DNA of 64,000 nt from Acidimicrobiia bacterium. Lineage in GTDB: Bacteria; Actinomycetota; Acidimicrobiia; Spongiisociales; JAHEDJ01. Under the pieces are notes generated by a model. The model had not been told where the DNA came from. It made no database searches and worked only from the letters and a program-made list of their open reading frames with translations. The position numbers and the translations under genes were made by a program. The stretch spans positions 39,701 to 103,700 of the forward strand of contig DATIPS010000033.1 of assembly GCA_035471805.1 (NCBI GenBank). Direction: 5' to 3'. Below, in pieces: positions 28,607 through 37,055 of the stretch (the stretch's first letter is position 1; every line of letters begins with the position of its first letter).

Positions 28607-30486
28607 GATTCGATGATCTCCAGGATCTTCTTCTCGACTTCAGAAACCTTGAACGGCTCGGCGGACACCTTGTTGAATCCGATGGCCGGTACCAGGTACT
28701 CGGCCCGGACGAGATGACGAAGCTGACCCATGTTCAACTCCGGGATGAGGACCTTCTCGAAACGGTGGATGACTTCGCCCAGGTTGGCCGGGAAGGGGTT
28801 GAGATGGCGCAGATGCGCCGTCGCCACAGGTACGCCTCGCTTCAAGAGCCTGCGCGCTGCTCCCTGAATCACGCCGTACGTGGATCCCCATCCGAGTACC
28901 AGTAGCTTGGCATCGGGGTCGCCGTCGGTCACGACCGGGTCCACGTCGTTGGCGATGTTGGCGATCTTCCACGCTCTCGTGTCGATCATCAACTGGTGGT
29001 TGCCGGGATCGTATGAGACGTTCCCCGTCACTTCCTGCTTCTCGAGGCCGCCGATGCGGTGCTCGAGGCCCGGAGTGCCGGGTACCGCCCAGTCCCTGGC
29101 GAAGGTTTGTGGATCGCGCAGGTAGGGGAGGTATTCATCGCCGGCATTCGGTCCGGTGAGGAACGGCTTGCTGATATCTGGAAGCTTCGAAACGTCCGGC
29201 AGGTTCCATGGTTCCGATCCGGTGGCGATCGAGTTGTCGGAGAGCACGATGACCGGAGTCATGTACTTGAGTGCGATGCGAGCCGCCTCGATCGTGATGT
29301 CGAAAGCATCCGACGGCGATCTGGCAGCCAGTACCGGCATCGGTGCCTCGCCGTGGCGTCCGAAGATCGAGAACAGCAGGTCGGCCTGTTCGGGTTTGGT
29401 CGGCAGTCCGGTGGACGGACCGCCCCGCTGAACGTCGATGATGATCAGCGGCAACTCTGTCATCAGGGCGAGGCTGATCGTTTCGCTCTTCAGTGCCAGG
29501 CCGGGGCCACTCGTTCCGGTGAACGCCAGATGGCCGGTGAAGGCTGCACCCACCGCCGCGCCGATGCCGGCGATCTCGTCTTCTGCCTGGAAAGTCTTGA
29601 CCCCGAAGTTCTTGTGGCGGGACAACTCGTGGAGTATGTCGGAAGCCGGCGTGATCGGGTACGTTCCGTAGAAGATCGGCAGCTTGGCCGCGTGGCCGGC
29701 GGCGATCACTCCCCACGCCATGGCGGTGTTGCCGGTCACGTTCGTGTAGGTGCCCGGTTCCAGCTTGGCCGGCTTCACGGTGTATGTAGTGCGGGCGGCG
29801 TCGGTTGTGAGGCCGAAGTTCCAGCCGGCCTTCAACGCGGCCATGTTGGCGTTGAGCACTTCGGGCCGTTTCCCGAACTTCCTCTCGAGCCATTCAGTTG
29901 TGGTGTCCAGCGGTCGGTTGAACAGCCAGGCCATGAGCCCCAGTGCGAAGAAGTTCTTCGAGCGAAGGACTTCGCGCCCGGTCACCCCTGTTTCCTTCAC
30001 GGCCTCTTTGGTGAGGGTCTCCATGGGGGCGGAGATGATCCTGTAGCTGTCGAGGCTTCCGTCCTCCAGCGGGTTCTTGTCGTATCCGGCCCTATGGAGG
30101 TTGCGCTCTATGAACGCCTCGGAGTTGACCACGATCGTGCCGTTCGGCCGGACGTCCTTCAGGTTCGACTTCAAACCCGCCGGGTTCATCGCCACCAGCA
30201 CATCCGGTTCGTCACCGGGCGTGAGGATGTCGAAGTCGGCGATCTGAACCTGGAAAGTAGATACGCCGGCCAGGGTGCCGGCCGGTGCGCGGATCTCTGC
30301 AGGGAAGCTCGGGAAGGTCGCCAGGTCGTTTCCGAATGCCGCCGAGGCGTCCGTGAACCTGGTTCCGGCCAGCTGCATGCCGTCACCGGAGTCTCCGGCA
30401 AATCGGATGATGACCTTGTCGAGTTCCTGGAGGTCTGCGGAACTCTCGTTGACGGGGAGGGTGGCAGTCTCTTCTGACACCGACAT
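28603..30486 (-). CDS. korA: 2-oxoacid:ferredoxin oxidoreductase, fused gamma-alpha subunit
   Basis: A 627-aa fusion. Residues about 20-190 are the gamma domain (IIRFAGDSGDGMQLAGTRFTDA, then VAMNPAGLKSNL). The alpha pyrimidine-binding domain follows, with YGTYPITPASDILHELS near residue 280 and FQAEDEIAGIGAAVGAAFTG near 302. The C-terminal domain has LLVLGWGSTYGVIQGA. This layout is that of KorA in aerobic 2-oxoglutarate:ferredoxin oxidoreductases. ATG 30486 is chosen because AAAGGA lies just upstream; a GTG directly before it is in frame. Confidence 0.93.
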   Translation of the reverse strand: MSVSEETATLPVNESSADLQELDKVIIRFAGDSGDGMQLAGTRFTDASAAFGNDLATFPSFPAEIRAPAGTLAGVSTFQVQIADFDILTPGDEPDVLVAMNPAGLKSNLKDVRPNGTIVVNSEAFIERNLHRAGYDKNPLEDGSLDSYRIISAPMETLTKEAVKETGVTGREVLRSKNFFALGLMAWLFNRPLDTTTEWLERKFGKRPEVLNANMAALKAGWNFGLTTDAARTTYTVKPAKLEPGTYTNVTGNTAMAWGVIAAGHAAKLPIFYGTYPITPASDILHELSRHKNFGVKTFQAEDEIAGIGAAVGAAFTGHLAFTGTSGPGLALKSETISLALMTELPLIIIDVQRGGPSTGLPTKPEQADLLFSIFGRHGEAPMPVLAARSPSDAFDITIEAARIALKYMTPVIVLSDNSIATGSEPWNLPDVSKLPDISKPFLTGPNAGDEYLPYLRDPQTFARDWAVPGTPGLEHRIGGLEKQEVTGNVSYDPGNHQLMIDTRAWKIANIANDVDPVVTDGDPDAKLLVLGWGSTYGVIQGAARRLLKRGVPVATAHLRHLNPFPANLGEVIHRFEKVLIPELNMGQLRHLVRAEYLVPAIGFNKVSAEPFKVSEVEKKILEIIES

Positions 30487-30489
30487 CAC

Positions 30490-31029
30490 TTCCTTTTATC
30501 GGCTATCCGACTCCCGCCGCCCTGGGGCAGGCCGGGTCGGTGTGTAATTGAAATTCATCTTTGTTTTTGTGGATGACCTGGTGGTCGCCCTTGGCGAGCC
30601 AGTGTAACCCTCCCTGCGGGGGAACCTGAGTCCATCGGTCGGTGCCGGGGAGTCGGAGGTCCCTCTCCGGCCCCCTGCGGTTCCGCCGGGGTATGGGTCC
30701 GGAAGAAGGGCACTGATTCGCAGCTGTTATGGGGCCAAATAACGAGCGGTGATAGAGCTACCTACCTTACGGTAAGTTGCCGTTCCGGCCGGGTACTTGT
30801 CCTCTATGCGGTTCGCTGCGGCAGGAGGATGATTGGGGTGTTGACAACCGGACCGCTCAAGAAGCCGTCGGGGTGACCCGACCAAGGTTTCCGGGGTGAG
30901 GTGGGCTGCGTACGACGACGGTACGCCATCCCTCGATGTGTCGAGGTTCCTCCCCGTTTCGGGCTCCGCGTCATGCGAAGCCTGTGCCGCATTGGACGCA
31001 CCCGCCTCACCGCCGGTCAGGCCCGGTTG
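30490..31029. other. Intergenic region upstream of korA, no gene supported
   Basis: About 540 bp with only short overlapping frames on both strands and no recognisable product. It must hold the korAB promoter, but no convincing -35/-10 pair is visible. A near-perfect palindrome, CTTAC-G-GTAAG, sits at 30766-30776 in an AT-richer stretch and could be an operator. GC-rich hairpin sequence around 30600-30690 resembles the degenerate intergenic repeats near 13.4 kb. No tRNA or known riboswitch was recognised. Confidence 0.45.
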
Positions 31030-32406
31030 TCATCTCGCGTCCGGAGGGGTTTCCACTCTGCTCAGTCCGGAGGCTTCAAGGTATGCGCCGAACTCGAGGA
31101 GGCGATGCTCCATCCACCACGGAGCAACTATCTGGACTGCGGGCGAGGGAGATCCTCCGACCGCCAGGGGGGCCACGAGGGCCGGCAATCCTGCGTGGTT
31201 GATTGGCGCCGAGAACCATGAGAGCGCCGTCCGGTAGTTGACCCGGCCAGGCCCGATGTCGACCGTGTCTTCTCCGATGACCTTCTTCGTGGTACCCGTG
31301 GCCGGCGTGATGATGAAGTCGATGCGTCCGAAGGCTCGCTGGGCGGATTGGCGGAGTTCGGCCCGCCAGCGGAGGCCGGCGAGGTATTCGTCGAGGGTGA
31401 TCTGATCGGCCCGCACCATCCTGCGTTCCACTTCCGGTCCGTATTCGCGGCCGGACTCCCGGAACGACCGGTGAACCGCTGCCACCTCTCCGTATGCAGA
31501 AGCCAGCAGGTGATCGGAGGAAGCGGCTTCGGCCAGGTCGATCGACTCGATTCGAGCCCCGGCGCGGGAGAGCGAGTCGCAGAGCGAGTGGAAAGCCACC
31601 GCAACATCATCGGAAACCGGGCCTGCCTCGATCCAGGCCCGCGGCACCCCGATTCTCAGGTCGGTTGGATCTGCTGCCGCTCCGACAGGGTGAACGGGGT
31701 GGAATGTCGACCAGGGATCCGCGGGATCTCCGCCCGCCATGAGTGAGTAGAGAAGGGCGGCCCCTCCGACCGAGCGCGTGATCGGGCCGACGGTGTCGAG
31801 CGAGGGAGCGAGCGGGAAGACGCCGGAGATCGGGATACGTCCGTGCGTCACCTTCAGGCCGATCACCCCGCACAGCGCGGCGGGTACACGTACCGATCCT
31901 CCGGTGTCTGTGCCGAGGCCGGCTGCGGCAAGGCCGGCCGAGACCGCCGCGCCGGAACCTCCGGATGAACCGCCCGGGGAGGTGGTCGGGTCCCACGGGT
32001 TACGTACCGGCCCGAACCAGTGGTTCTCGCTGGAAAACCCGAAGGCGAACTCGTGCAGGCCGGTGCGCCCGATCGCGACTGCACCTGCCTCTTCCAGGCG
32101 TCGAACCGCGCTGGCTGTTCGATCCGGGACTCTTCGATAGAACGACGAACCGGCCGTGTTGAGCAGTCCGGCCTGGTCGATGAGGTCTTTCACGGCAATG
32201 GGAACCCCGGCCAGCGGGCCCGGGTCATCTCCGGCCCTGATCTTCCGGTCGATCGACCCGGCTGCGGCCAGTGCGCCCTCGTGGTCGACGAGCGTGAACG
32301 CGTTCAGGTTCGACGTTTCGATGCGTTCTAGGTGATCGACGATCGTCTCGGTGGCGGTCACCTTCCGGTCGCGGATGGCTGCTGCCAGTTCGCGCAGGTC
32401 ATTCAT
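31030..32406 (-). CDS. Amidase-signature family hydrolase
   Basis: A 458-aa amidase with the Ser-cisSer-Lys triad. Lys is in VPIAVKDLIDQ near residue 73, the cis-Ser in SPGGSSGGSGAAV near 148, and the nucleophile Ser in GTDTGGSVRVPAAL near 172. This is the amidase-signature fold shared with GatA. There are no gatB or gatC neighbours, so a stand-alone amidase is more likely than the tRNA amidotransferase subunit. Substrate unknown. The start overlaps the stop of the DUF3048 gene by 8 bp, so the two form an operon. Confidence 0.88.
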   Translation of the reverse strand: MNDLRELAAAIRDRKVTATETIVDHLERIETSNLNAFTLVDHEGALAAAGSIDRKIRAGDDPGPLAGVPIAVKDLIDQAGLLNTAGSSFYRRVPDRTASAVRRLEEAGAVAIGRTGLHEFAFGFSSENHWFGPVRNPWDPTTSPGGSSGGSGAAVSAGLAAAGLGTDTGGSVRVPAALCGVIGLKVTHGRIPISGVFPLAPSLDTVGPITRSVGGAALLYSLMAGGDPADPWSTFHPVHPVGAAADPTDLRIGVPRAWIEAGPVSDDVAVAFHSLCDSLSRAGARIESIDLAEAASSDHLLASAYGEVAAVHRSFRESGREYGPEVERRMVRADQITLDEYLAGLRWRAELRQSAQRAFGRIDFIITPATGTTKKVIGEDTVDIGPGRVNYRTALSWFSAPINHAGLPALVAPLAVGGSPSPAVQIVAPWWMEHRLLEFGAYLEASGLSRVETPPDAR

Positions 32407-33487
32407 CTGCCGTCCATGTGATCGAGCGGTTGTCGGGGAACACGGAGACCCACGGTCTGCCCGGCGGGACGGTCAAGGTTCCCCCGTATTCATCCTGCAG
32501 AGCAAAAGGCTCCTCGATGGCTTCCCTGCTCCAGGTCCCTTCGCGAAGTGCTCCGCCGGCAAAGACTAGGGCGCGGCCCGTGCCGACGGTGTCCATCGCC
32601 GGCACCGAGCTTCCTGCTCCGGACGGCGATGCCGTGTAGCGCCTGGCGAACAGGACGATGAGAGTGTCCGCGCTCAACTGCTCGGGATCACCATCACGCC
32701 GGATCCACTGCTGGGGTTCGCCGCCCGTGTACCGGACGTATTGCGCTCCGGTCCATTCCCAGCTCACTTGCAGCCCCGGCGACCAGTCGAAACTGATCGA
32801 GGTGGCCCGTTCGCCGGGTTCATCGCTCCACGGTCCCCATGCGAACAGATCGGGAGGCGGACCGTCTGGGTAGCCGCGTTCGTCCGCATACTCGCGCAGT
32901 GCGGCGGTGTCGACGTAGAGGTTGTGAGGGGCAAACCGGCTGGAGATCCGGTAGGTGGCCGGCCGTACTTCACCGATGAGCGAGACGCCGGCCGAGACGA
33001 TCCGTTTGATCACCCAGTCCTGTGCGCCGCTGATCGTGAAGGTCGCTCCCAATGGTTTCAGGAGGGTCGGGTCCGTCGGGCGGCCAGAGCGCATTGGACC
33101 CAGGTAGTCGGAGTCGCTCTGGTGGAAGAGCGCGATGAAGCGCGTCAGGCCGGCTTCGACGAGGAGTTCGTACACGGCGTCGGCATCTTGTATCCCGGAT
33201 TGCGGGCGAGCGTTCCAGTGATTGTCGATCTTGACCGCGAGAACACGTCGATCGACCAGCGACGGATCGTCCACGGGCAACCCGTTCAGCGGCGCGACGG
33301 GTTCCGGCGGCACGGTTGTAGTAGTGGTCGAAGTCGACGTGGTGGTCGGAGCGAGAGTCGTCGTCGTGGTCGCCGGCGTAGTCGGTGCCGGTGAAGGGGC
33401 GGCGAGGACCGTGGGGGTCGACTCGGGGGAGGAGCATGCAGCGATCATCGCGATCGCTGCGATCGTCAGCAATGGTCGTCGAAGCAC
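32399..33487 (-). CDS. DUF3048 family lipoprotein (YerB-like)
   Basis: A 362-aa exported protein. The lipoprotein signal ends MIAACSS near residue 18, followed by a Thr/Pro-rich linker (about 30-65). The mature part shows the DUF3048 layout: NGLPVDDPSLVDRRVLAVKIDNHWNARPQSGI, then LVEAGLTRFIALFHQ and YLGPMRSGRPTD, and a C-terminal domain with the PGRPWVSVFPD ending. Function is unknown. GTG 33487 is preferred: it lies 7 nt from TACACT (complement of 33495-33500) and gives a proper signal peptide; the upstream frame overlaps sodX. Confidence 0.85.
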   Translation of the reverse strand: MLRRPLLTIAAIAMIAACSSPESTPTVLAAPSPAPTTPATTTTTLAPTTTSTSTTTTTVPPEPVAPLNGLPVDDPSLVDRRVLAVKIDNHWNARPQSGIQDADAVYELLVEAGLTRFIALFHQSDSDYLGPMRSGRPTDPTLLKPLGATFTISGAQDWVIKRIVSAGVSLIGEVRPATYRISSRFAPHNLYVDTAALREYADERGYPDGPPPDLFAWGPWSDEPGERATSISFDWSPGLQVSWEWTGAQYVRYTGGEPQQWIRRDGDPEQLSADTLIVLFARRYTASPSGAGSSVPAMDTVGTGRALVFAGGALREGTWSREAIEEPFALQDEYGGTLTVPPGRPWVSVFPDNRSITWTADE

Positions 33488-33522
33488 GGGCGGGAGTGTA
33501 ACCGTGTTGCCCCGACCCCGAT

Positions 33523-33948
33523 CTACGGCCGTTTGATCCGACCGGATCGCCTCGGGGGCCAGTATCGGAAGACGACTACCGGTGCGCGTCGGCCCACATC
33601 GACCGGCCCGATGGTGCGGCTGTCGTCGCTCGACCGGTGGCGGGCGTCTCCCAGGACGAATACGTGCCCTTCGGGGACTCTCCATGATCCGTCGGGGCGG
33701 GTGTCGCCGGCGGTCCAGGGCTCGTCGAACTCCGTTCCGTCCACCGACACCGTCCCGCTCCGTACCTCGACCGTCTGGCCTCCACAGCCGATCACCCGCT
33801 TGATCAGGTGGAACCCGGGGCGTGCCGGATGCTCGAACACGATCACGTCGCCCCGTCTCGGAGGCTTCATCATCGTCACTACGTAGTCACCGTCCAGGAA
33901 GAGAGGGCTCATCGATTTTTCCGAGACGGTGAATCGCCGCAGCAACAT
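33523..33948 (-). CDS. sodX: NiSOD maturation protease SodX (S26 signal-peptidase-like)
   Basis: A 141-aa S26-family peptidase. The catalytic Ser is in VSEKSMSPLFLDGD near residue 12 and the Lys in HLIKRVIGCGGQTVEV near 50. FVLGDARHRSSDDSRTIGPV is the third conserved box. It lacks the long membrane anchor of housekeeping signal peptidases. Such short members next to sodN remove the propeptide so that the nickel-binding His1 becomes the N-terminus. Divergent from sodN, 76 bp apart. SD GGAG precedes the ATG. Confidence 0.9.
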   Translation of the reverse strand: MLLRRFTVSEKSMSPLFLDGDYVVTMMKPPRRGDVIVFEHPARPGFHLIKRVIGCGGQTVEVRSGTVSVDGTEFDEPWTAGDTRPDGSWRVPEGHVFVLGDARHRSSDDSRTIGPVDVGRRAPVVVFRYWPPRRSGRIKRP

Positions 33949-34024
33949 TGGATGCTCCAGGGTGCCGATATCCGGCGGTCGAGTGTATCGTCAGATTACG
34001 AACCCAAACACCGGGAGGTACTCC

Positions 34025-34441
34025 GTGGGTCTGTTCAAGCCGAGCACAACGGCATACGCACACTGCGATCTCTACTGTGGTGTCTACGACCCCGCCCAGG
34101 CGAAGATCGAGGCGATGTCGGTCCTCAAAGTGGCGGAGAAGTATCAGGCTTCCGATGATCCGGTCTTTCGCGACCGTGCGGTCTTCATCAAGGAAGAGCG
34201 CGCCGAAGAGGTGAAGCATCACCTGATGGTGTTGTGGGCCGATTTCTTCTCAGCCGACCACCGTGCGGAATTCCCGCAACTCGACGACCTGTTCTGGCAG
34301 GCGATCCATCAAGCAGGCGAAGCGAAGAAGAGCATGGATCCCGAAGCCGGCAGGAAGCTCATCAGTCTCATCGACGCGATCGCGGTGATCTTCTGGAGCA
34401 CCGAAAAGGCCAAGGGCATGGGGGTGTATCCGCCGGCCTAG
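34025..34441 (+). CDS. sodN: Nickel superoxide dismutase precursor
   Basis: NiSOD converts superoxide to oxygen and hydrogen peroxide. The 138-aa precursor has a 12-residue propeptide ending TTAYA. The mature enzyme would start HCDLYCGVYDPAQAKIEA: His1, Cys2 and Cys6 are the nickel ligands and Tyr9 the second-sphere residue. Position 5, normally the cis-Pro of HCDLPCG, is Tyr here. The four-helix body (EERAEEVKHHLMVLWADFF) matches the family. GTG 34025 is supported by GGGAGGT 5 nt upstream. A T-tailed hairpin terminator follows. Confidence 0.94.
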   Translation: MGLFKPSTTAYAHCDLYCGVYDPAQAKIEAMSVLKVAEKYQASDDPVFRDRAVFIKEERAEEVKHHLMVLWADFFSADHRAEFPQLDDLFWQAIHQAGEAKKSMDPEAGRKLISLIDAIAVIFWSTEKAKGMGVYPPA

Positions 34442-34465
34442 CCATCACGGATCAGATCATGGAGG

Positions 34466-34490
34466 TTGGGCCCCGATGGGGCCCAATTTT
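34466..34490 (+). terminator. Rho-independent terminator of sodN
   Basis: TTGGGCCCC (34466-34474), loop GAT, GGGGCCCAA (34478-34486), then TTTT (34487-34490). A 9-bp GC-rich stem with a T run 25 bp after the sodN stop; the T run adjoins the stop codon of the convergent permease gene. Confidence 0.88.
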
Positions 34491-35236
34491 CATGCAAGAT
34501 CCCGCTTTCTGAGCAGCAGCGTCGTCAGGCATACCGACACGACGAACGCCACCAGCACTTTGGCCAGTGCACCGCCGACGCCCGGCACGAGGTTTCCGAG
34601 CGTCTCGAGTGTCCCATCCGGTATCCCTTCAGCAATGTCCGCGTAACCGCTGAAGGCGGTGATCCACACCGAAGAGGGTGCCAGCGCCGACAGCGCCCGG
34701 CCGAGGATCCCTTCCCACACGAAGATGTAGGCCAGTCCGGCCAGCGTTGCCCGGCTGAATAACAGGCCGAGAGGCACGAAGACCGCCGAATAGCCGAGGG
34801 CCTCGATGACGAGCGCGGCAAGAGGGGCCAGTCCCAGACTCGCATCGCCGATCGTGATGATTGCCATCAACCAGGTGACTGCCAATCCCATGCCCGCCAG
34901 CAGGAGGGTTGCGGCTGTGGCGGCAGTCGATACCGAGGCGGCGATGATCCACCTCGGAACCGGCTTCACGACTATGTAGGAAAGCGTCGAGGCACGGAGT
35001 TCCTCACCGAAGGCCGAGGAGGCGTTCAGCAGAGCCGCGACCGCCAGGCCGACCATCAGATACAGGCCGACGTTCAGGTCATGGAATAGTCCCAGCAAGT
35101 CGTCCTCGTCCACCGAAGCCGAGGCAATCGCCAGAACGATGCCCGGCAGGGCCGTGAAGAGGACCAGGCCGATGGCCCGCTTTCTCTGCACCAGTTGCCG
35201 GAAACTGAGCCGGAAGATCCAACGGGCGGCGATCAT
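34490..35236 (-). CDS. ABC-2 type transporter permease (second pair)
   Basis: A 248-aa membrane protein with six predicted helices (about residues 22-40, 55-75, 100-122, 128-150, 158-178, 222-242). The pattern LNASSAFGEELRASTLSYIVVKPVPRW, a soluble element after the second helix, is typical of ABC2_membrane exporters. ATG 35236 overlaps the stop of the upstream ATPase (ATGA), so the two are coupled. It is the last gene of a four-gene minus-strand operon. Substrate unknown. Confidence 0.83.
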   Translation of the reverse strand: MIAARWIFRLSFRQLVQRKRAIGLVLFTALPGIVLAIASASVDEDDLLGLFHDLNVGLYLMVGLAVAALLNASSAFGEELRASTLSYIVVKPVPRWIIAASVSTAATAATLLLAGMGLAVTWLMAIITIGDASLGLAPLAALVIEALGYSAVFVPLGLLFSRATLAGLAYIFVWEGILGRALSALAPSSVWITAFSGYADIAEGIPDGTLETLGNLVPGVGGALAKVLVAFVVSVCLTTLLLRKRDLA

Positions 35237-36171
35237 CGCGGTTTCACCAGGTAGCGGAAGACGCTCTCCAGCGAAGTGTCCTCGGGGTCCACCCGGGTCA
35301 GGCGAGCTCCCAGGTCCCGGCACAGGGCAGGGAGTCGGTGCCCGAGGGCAACCGGGTCCCGCACCTCAACGTGGATGGTGTCGTCGATGAGCCTGACTCC
35401 CTCGACCCAGTCCTGGATGAGGAGTGCCGCTGCGACCTTTCGCGGGACATCCGTGTCTATCCGGATGCGACGCGGTATGTCCGTCATCGCGGTGCGAAGG
35501 TCGGCCACCGAACCCGCTGCAGCCAAGCGTCCATCGACCATTGCAATGACCCGATCGGCCATTCGCTCGACCTCGTGCAACACGTGAGACGAGACGATGA
35601 CCGTGTGTCCCCGCTCGGCGAGATCGCTGAAGAGTCCTATCAGGTGGGCGCGCTGCAGGGGGTCGGTCCCGTTGAGCGGTTCGTCCAGAAACAGGACGGT
35701 CGGGTCGTGAGCCAGCGCCGCCGCCACCTTGGCGCGCTGGCGCATGCCTTTGCTGAACGTTCCCACCTTGCGATTCGCGACATCGGTGAGCCCGACCGTC
35801 TCGAGTGCCCGGTCGGCGGCTCTGGCCGGCTCCGGGATTCCGAACAGGGCGGCGTTGAAGGTGACGAACTCCCTGGCGCTGAACACCTCGTAGACGGCCT
35901 CGTCTTCGTGGACGAACCCGACCCGCTTGAACACATCAGGTTGACCGCGCGGGCTTTCTCCGAGCAGGGTGATTCGACCTTCCGAGGGGGTCAGCAGTCC
36001 GACCATCATCCTGAGGAAGGTGGTCTTGCCCGCTCCGTTCGGGCCGAGCAGCCCGGTTACCCCGGGTCCGAATGAGCAGGACAGCTCGGAGACGGCGACC
36101 TTCTGTCCGAACCACTTCGAGACGTCGTTCACCTCGACGGTGGCTTCGGAAGCGAAGCGGGCATCGGTCAC
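35233..36171 (-). CDS. ABC transporter ATP-binding protein (second pair)
   Basis: A 312-aa ATPase: Walker A GPNGAGKTTF near residue 42, signature FSKGMRQRAKVAAAL near 140, Walker B VLFLDEPLNG near 161, then the H-loop VSSHVLHE near 193. A C-terminal about 80-residue domain is the regulatory extension seen in CcmA/NatA-like exporters. GTG 36171 overlaps the stop of the preceding permease by 3 bp. The long frame upstream of this start is a shadow of the permease gene. Confidence 0.88.
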   Translation of the reverse strand: MTDARFASEATVEVNDVSKWFGQKVAVSELSCSFGPGVTGLLGPNGAGKTTFLRMMVGLLTPSEGRITLLGESPRGQPDVFKRVGFVHEDEAVYEVFSAREFVTFNAALFGIPEPARAADRALETVGLTDVANRKVGTFSKGMRQRAKVAAALAHDPTVLFLDEPLNGTDPLQRAHLIGLFSDLAERGHTVIVSSHVLHEVERMADRVIAMVDGRLAAAGSVADLRTAMTDIPRRIRIDTDVPRKVAAALLIQDWVEGVRLIDDTIHVEVRDPVALGHRLPALCRDLGARLTRVDPEDTSLESVFRYLVKPR

Positions 36172-37055
36172 GGCAGCCTCCGGTACCTGGCCCACACCAC
36201 GGTGGTAGCGATGAGCGCGACGGCAACGGTGGCCGGAACTGCGAACCACTGCTCGAATCCGGATCGCTCGATGAGGTAGTCGACCGTGTCGATGTCGAAG
36301 ATCCAGTCTCTGATCACCCGGGGGTACTCCTCGACTGCCAGGAAGGCGGCGTACTTGGCCCCGGCTGCGTCCAGCTGGGTCAACAGCTCGCCGACTCCGT
36401 TGAGTATGAACATGCCGCCGAAGAATGCTCCGGCGGCGAACCCCTCGCGTGGTATCAGTGCAGCAGCAGTGAGCGCCAATGCCGCGTGCGCCGTGAAATA
36501 GGCGAGGGCAACGACCGGCACCTTCCACAGGATGTCGAGGTTGGCTCCCATGTACGAGAGGAAGCCTTCAGTCGAGACCACGCTCAGGCCGAGGTGCATG
36601 AGGATCTGCGGAACCATGTAGAACGACAGAACCAGAATCGCCAGGGCGCCGATCTTGGCGGAGAGATAGTCGACCATTCGCAGCGGGCGGGACAGATAGA
36701 TGTTCAGCACCCCCTCGACCCGGTCCGGAACCAGGAGAGACGGCGCGGCAAACGCGATGAACAAGATGGCGATACCGGAGTTCAGGTCGAAGTACTCGCC
36801 GTAGCCCGGGAGATCGGGAGCCGACGGTCCCAGCGCCACTCCAGCCACCCAGTGCAGGCCGACGAATATGAAGGCGATGGCGGCGCTGATGGCGATCAGC
36901 GCCCAGGGGAACAGCTTCCGGCGGGCCTTGCGACGGAGCCCCAGGACGCGGCGGAACCCTTCCTTGACGATGGCGCGCATAGCGCCGCGCCTGCCGAGAC
37001 GTTCCTCGTCGTAGGAGCGGTACCCGCGGTCGACGATGACGGCACGGCTGTTCAC
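36168..37055 (-). CDS. ABC transporter permease (first pair)
   Basis: A 295-aa membrane protein with six predicted helices (near residues 50-70, 95-115, 140-160, 180-200, 205-225, 270-288). The segment RVEGVLNIYLSRPLRMVDYLSAKI between helices is the ABC2_membrane_2 signature region. ATG 37055 overlaps the upstream ATPase stop by 4 bp. The N-terminal 45 residues are basic and cytoplasmic. Together with the ATPase at 37052-37960 it probably forms a two-component exporter. Confidence 0.83.
   Translation of the reverse strand: MNSRAVIVDRGYRSYDEERLGRRGAMRAIVKEGFRRVLGLRRKARRKLFPWALIAISAAIAFIFVGLHWVAGVALGPSAPDLPGYGEYFDLNSGIAILFIAFAAPSLLVPDRVEGVLNIYLSRPLRMVDYLSAKIGALAILVLSFYMVPQILMHLGLSVVSTEGFLSYMGANLDILWKVPVVALAYFTAHAALALTAAALIPREGFAAGAFFGGMFILNGVGELLTQLDAAGAKYAAFLAVEEYPRVIRDWIFDIDTVDYLIERSGFEQWFAVPATVAVALIATTVVWARYRRLP

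Noticed and set aside
29059..30477. Plus-strand reading frame of 472 codons
   Set aside because: It is the complement of korA and resembles no protein.
31030..32406. GatA subunit of the tRNA amidotransferase
   Set aside because: The amidase triad is shared, but no gatB or gatC lies nearby and it is paired with a DUF3048 lipoprotein.
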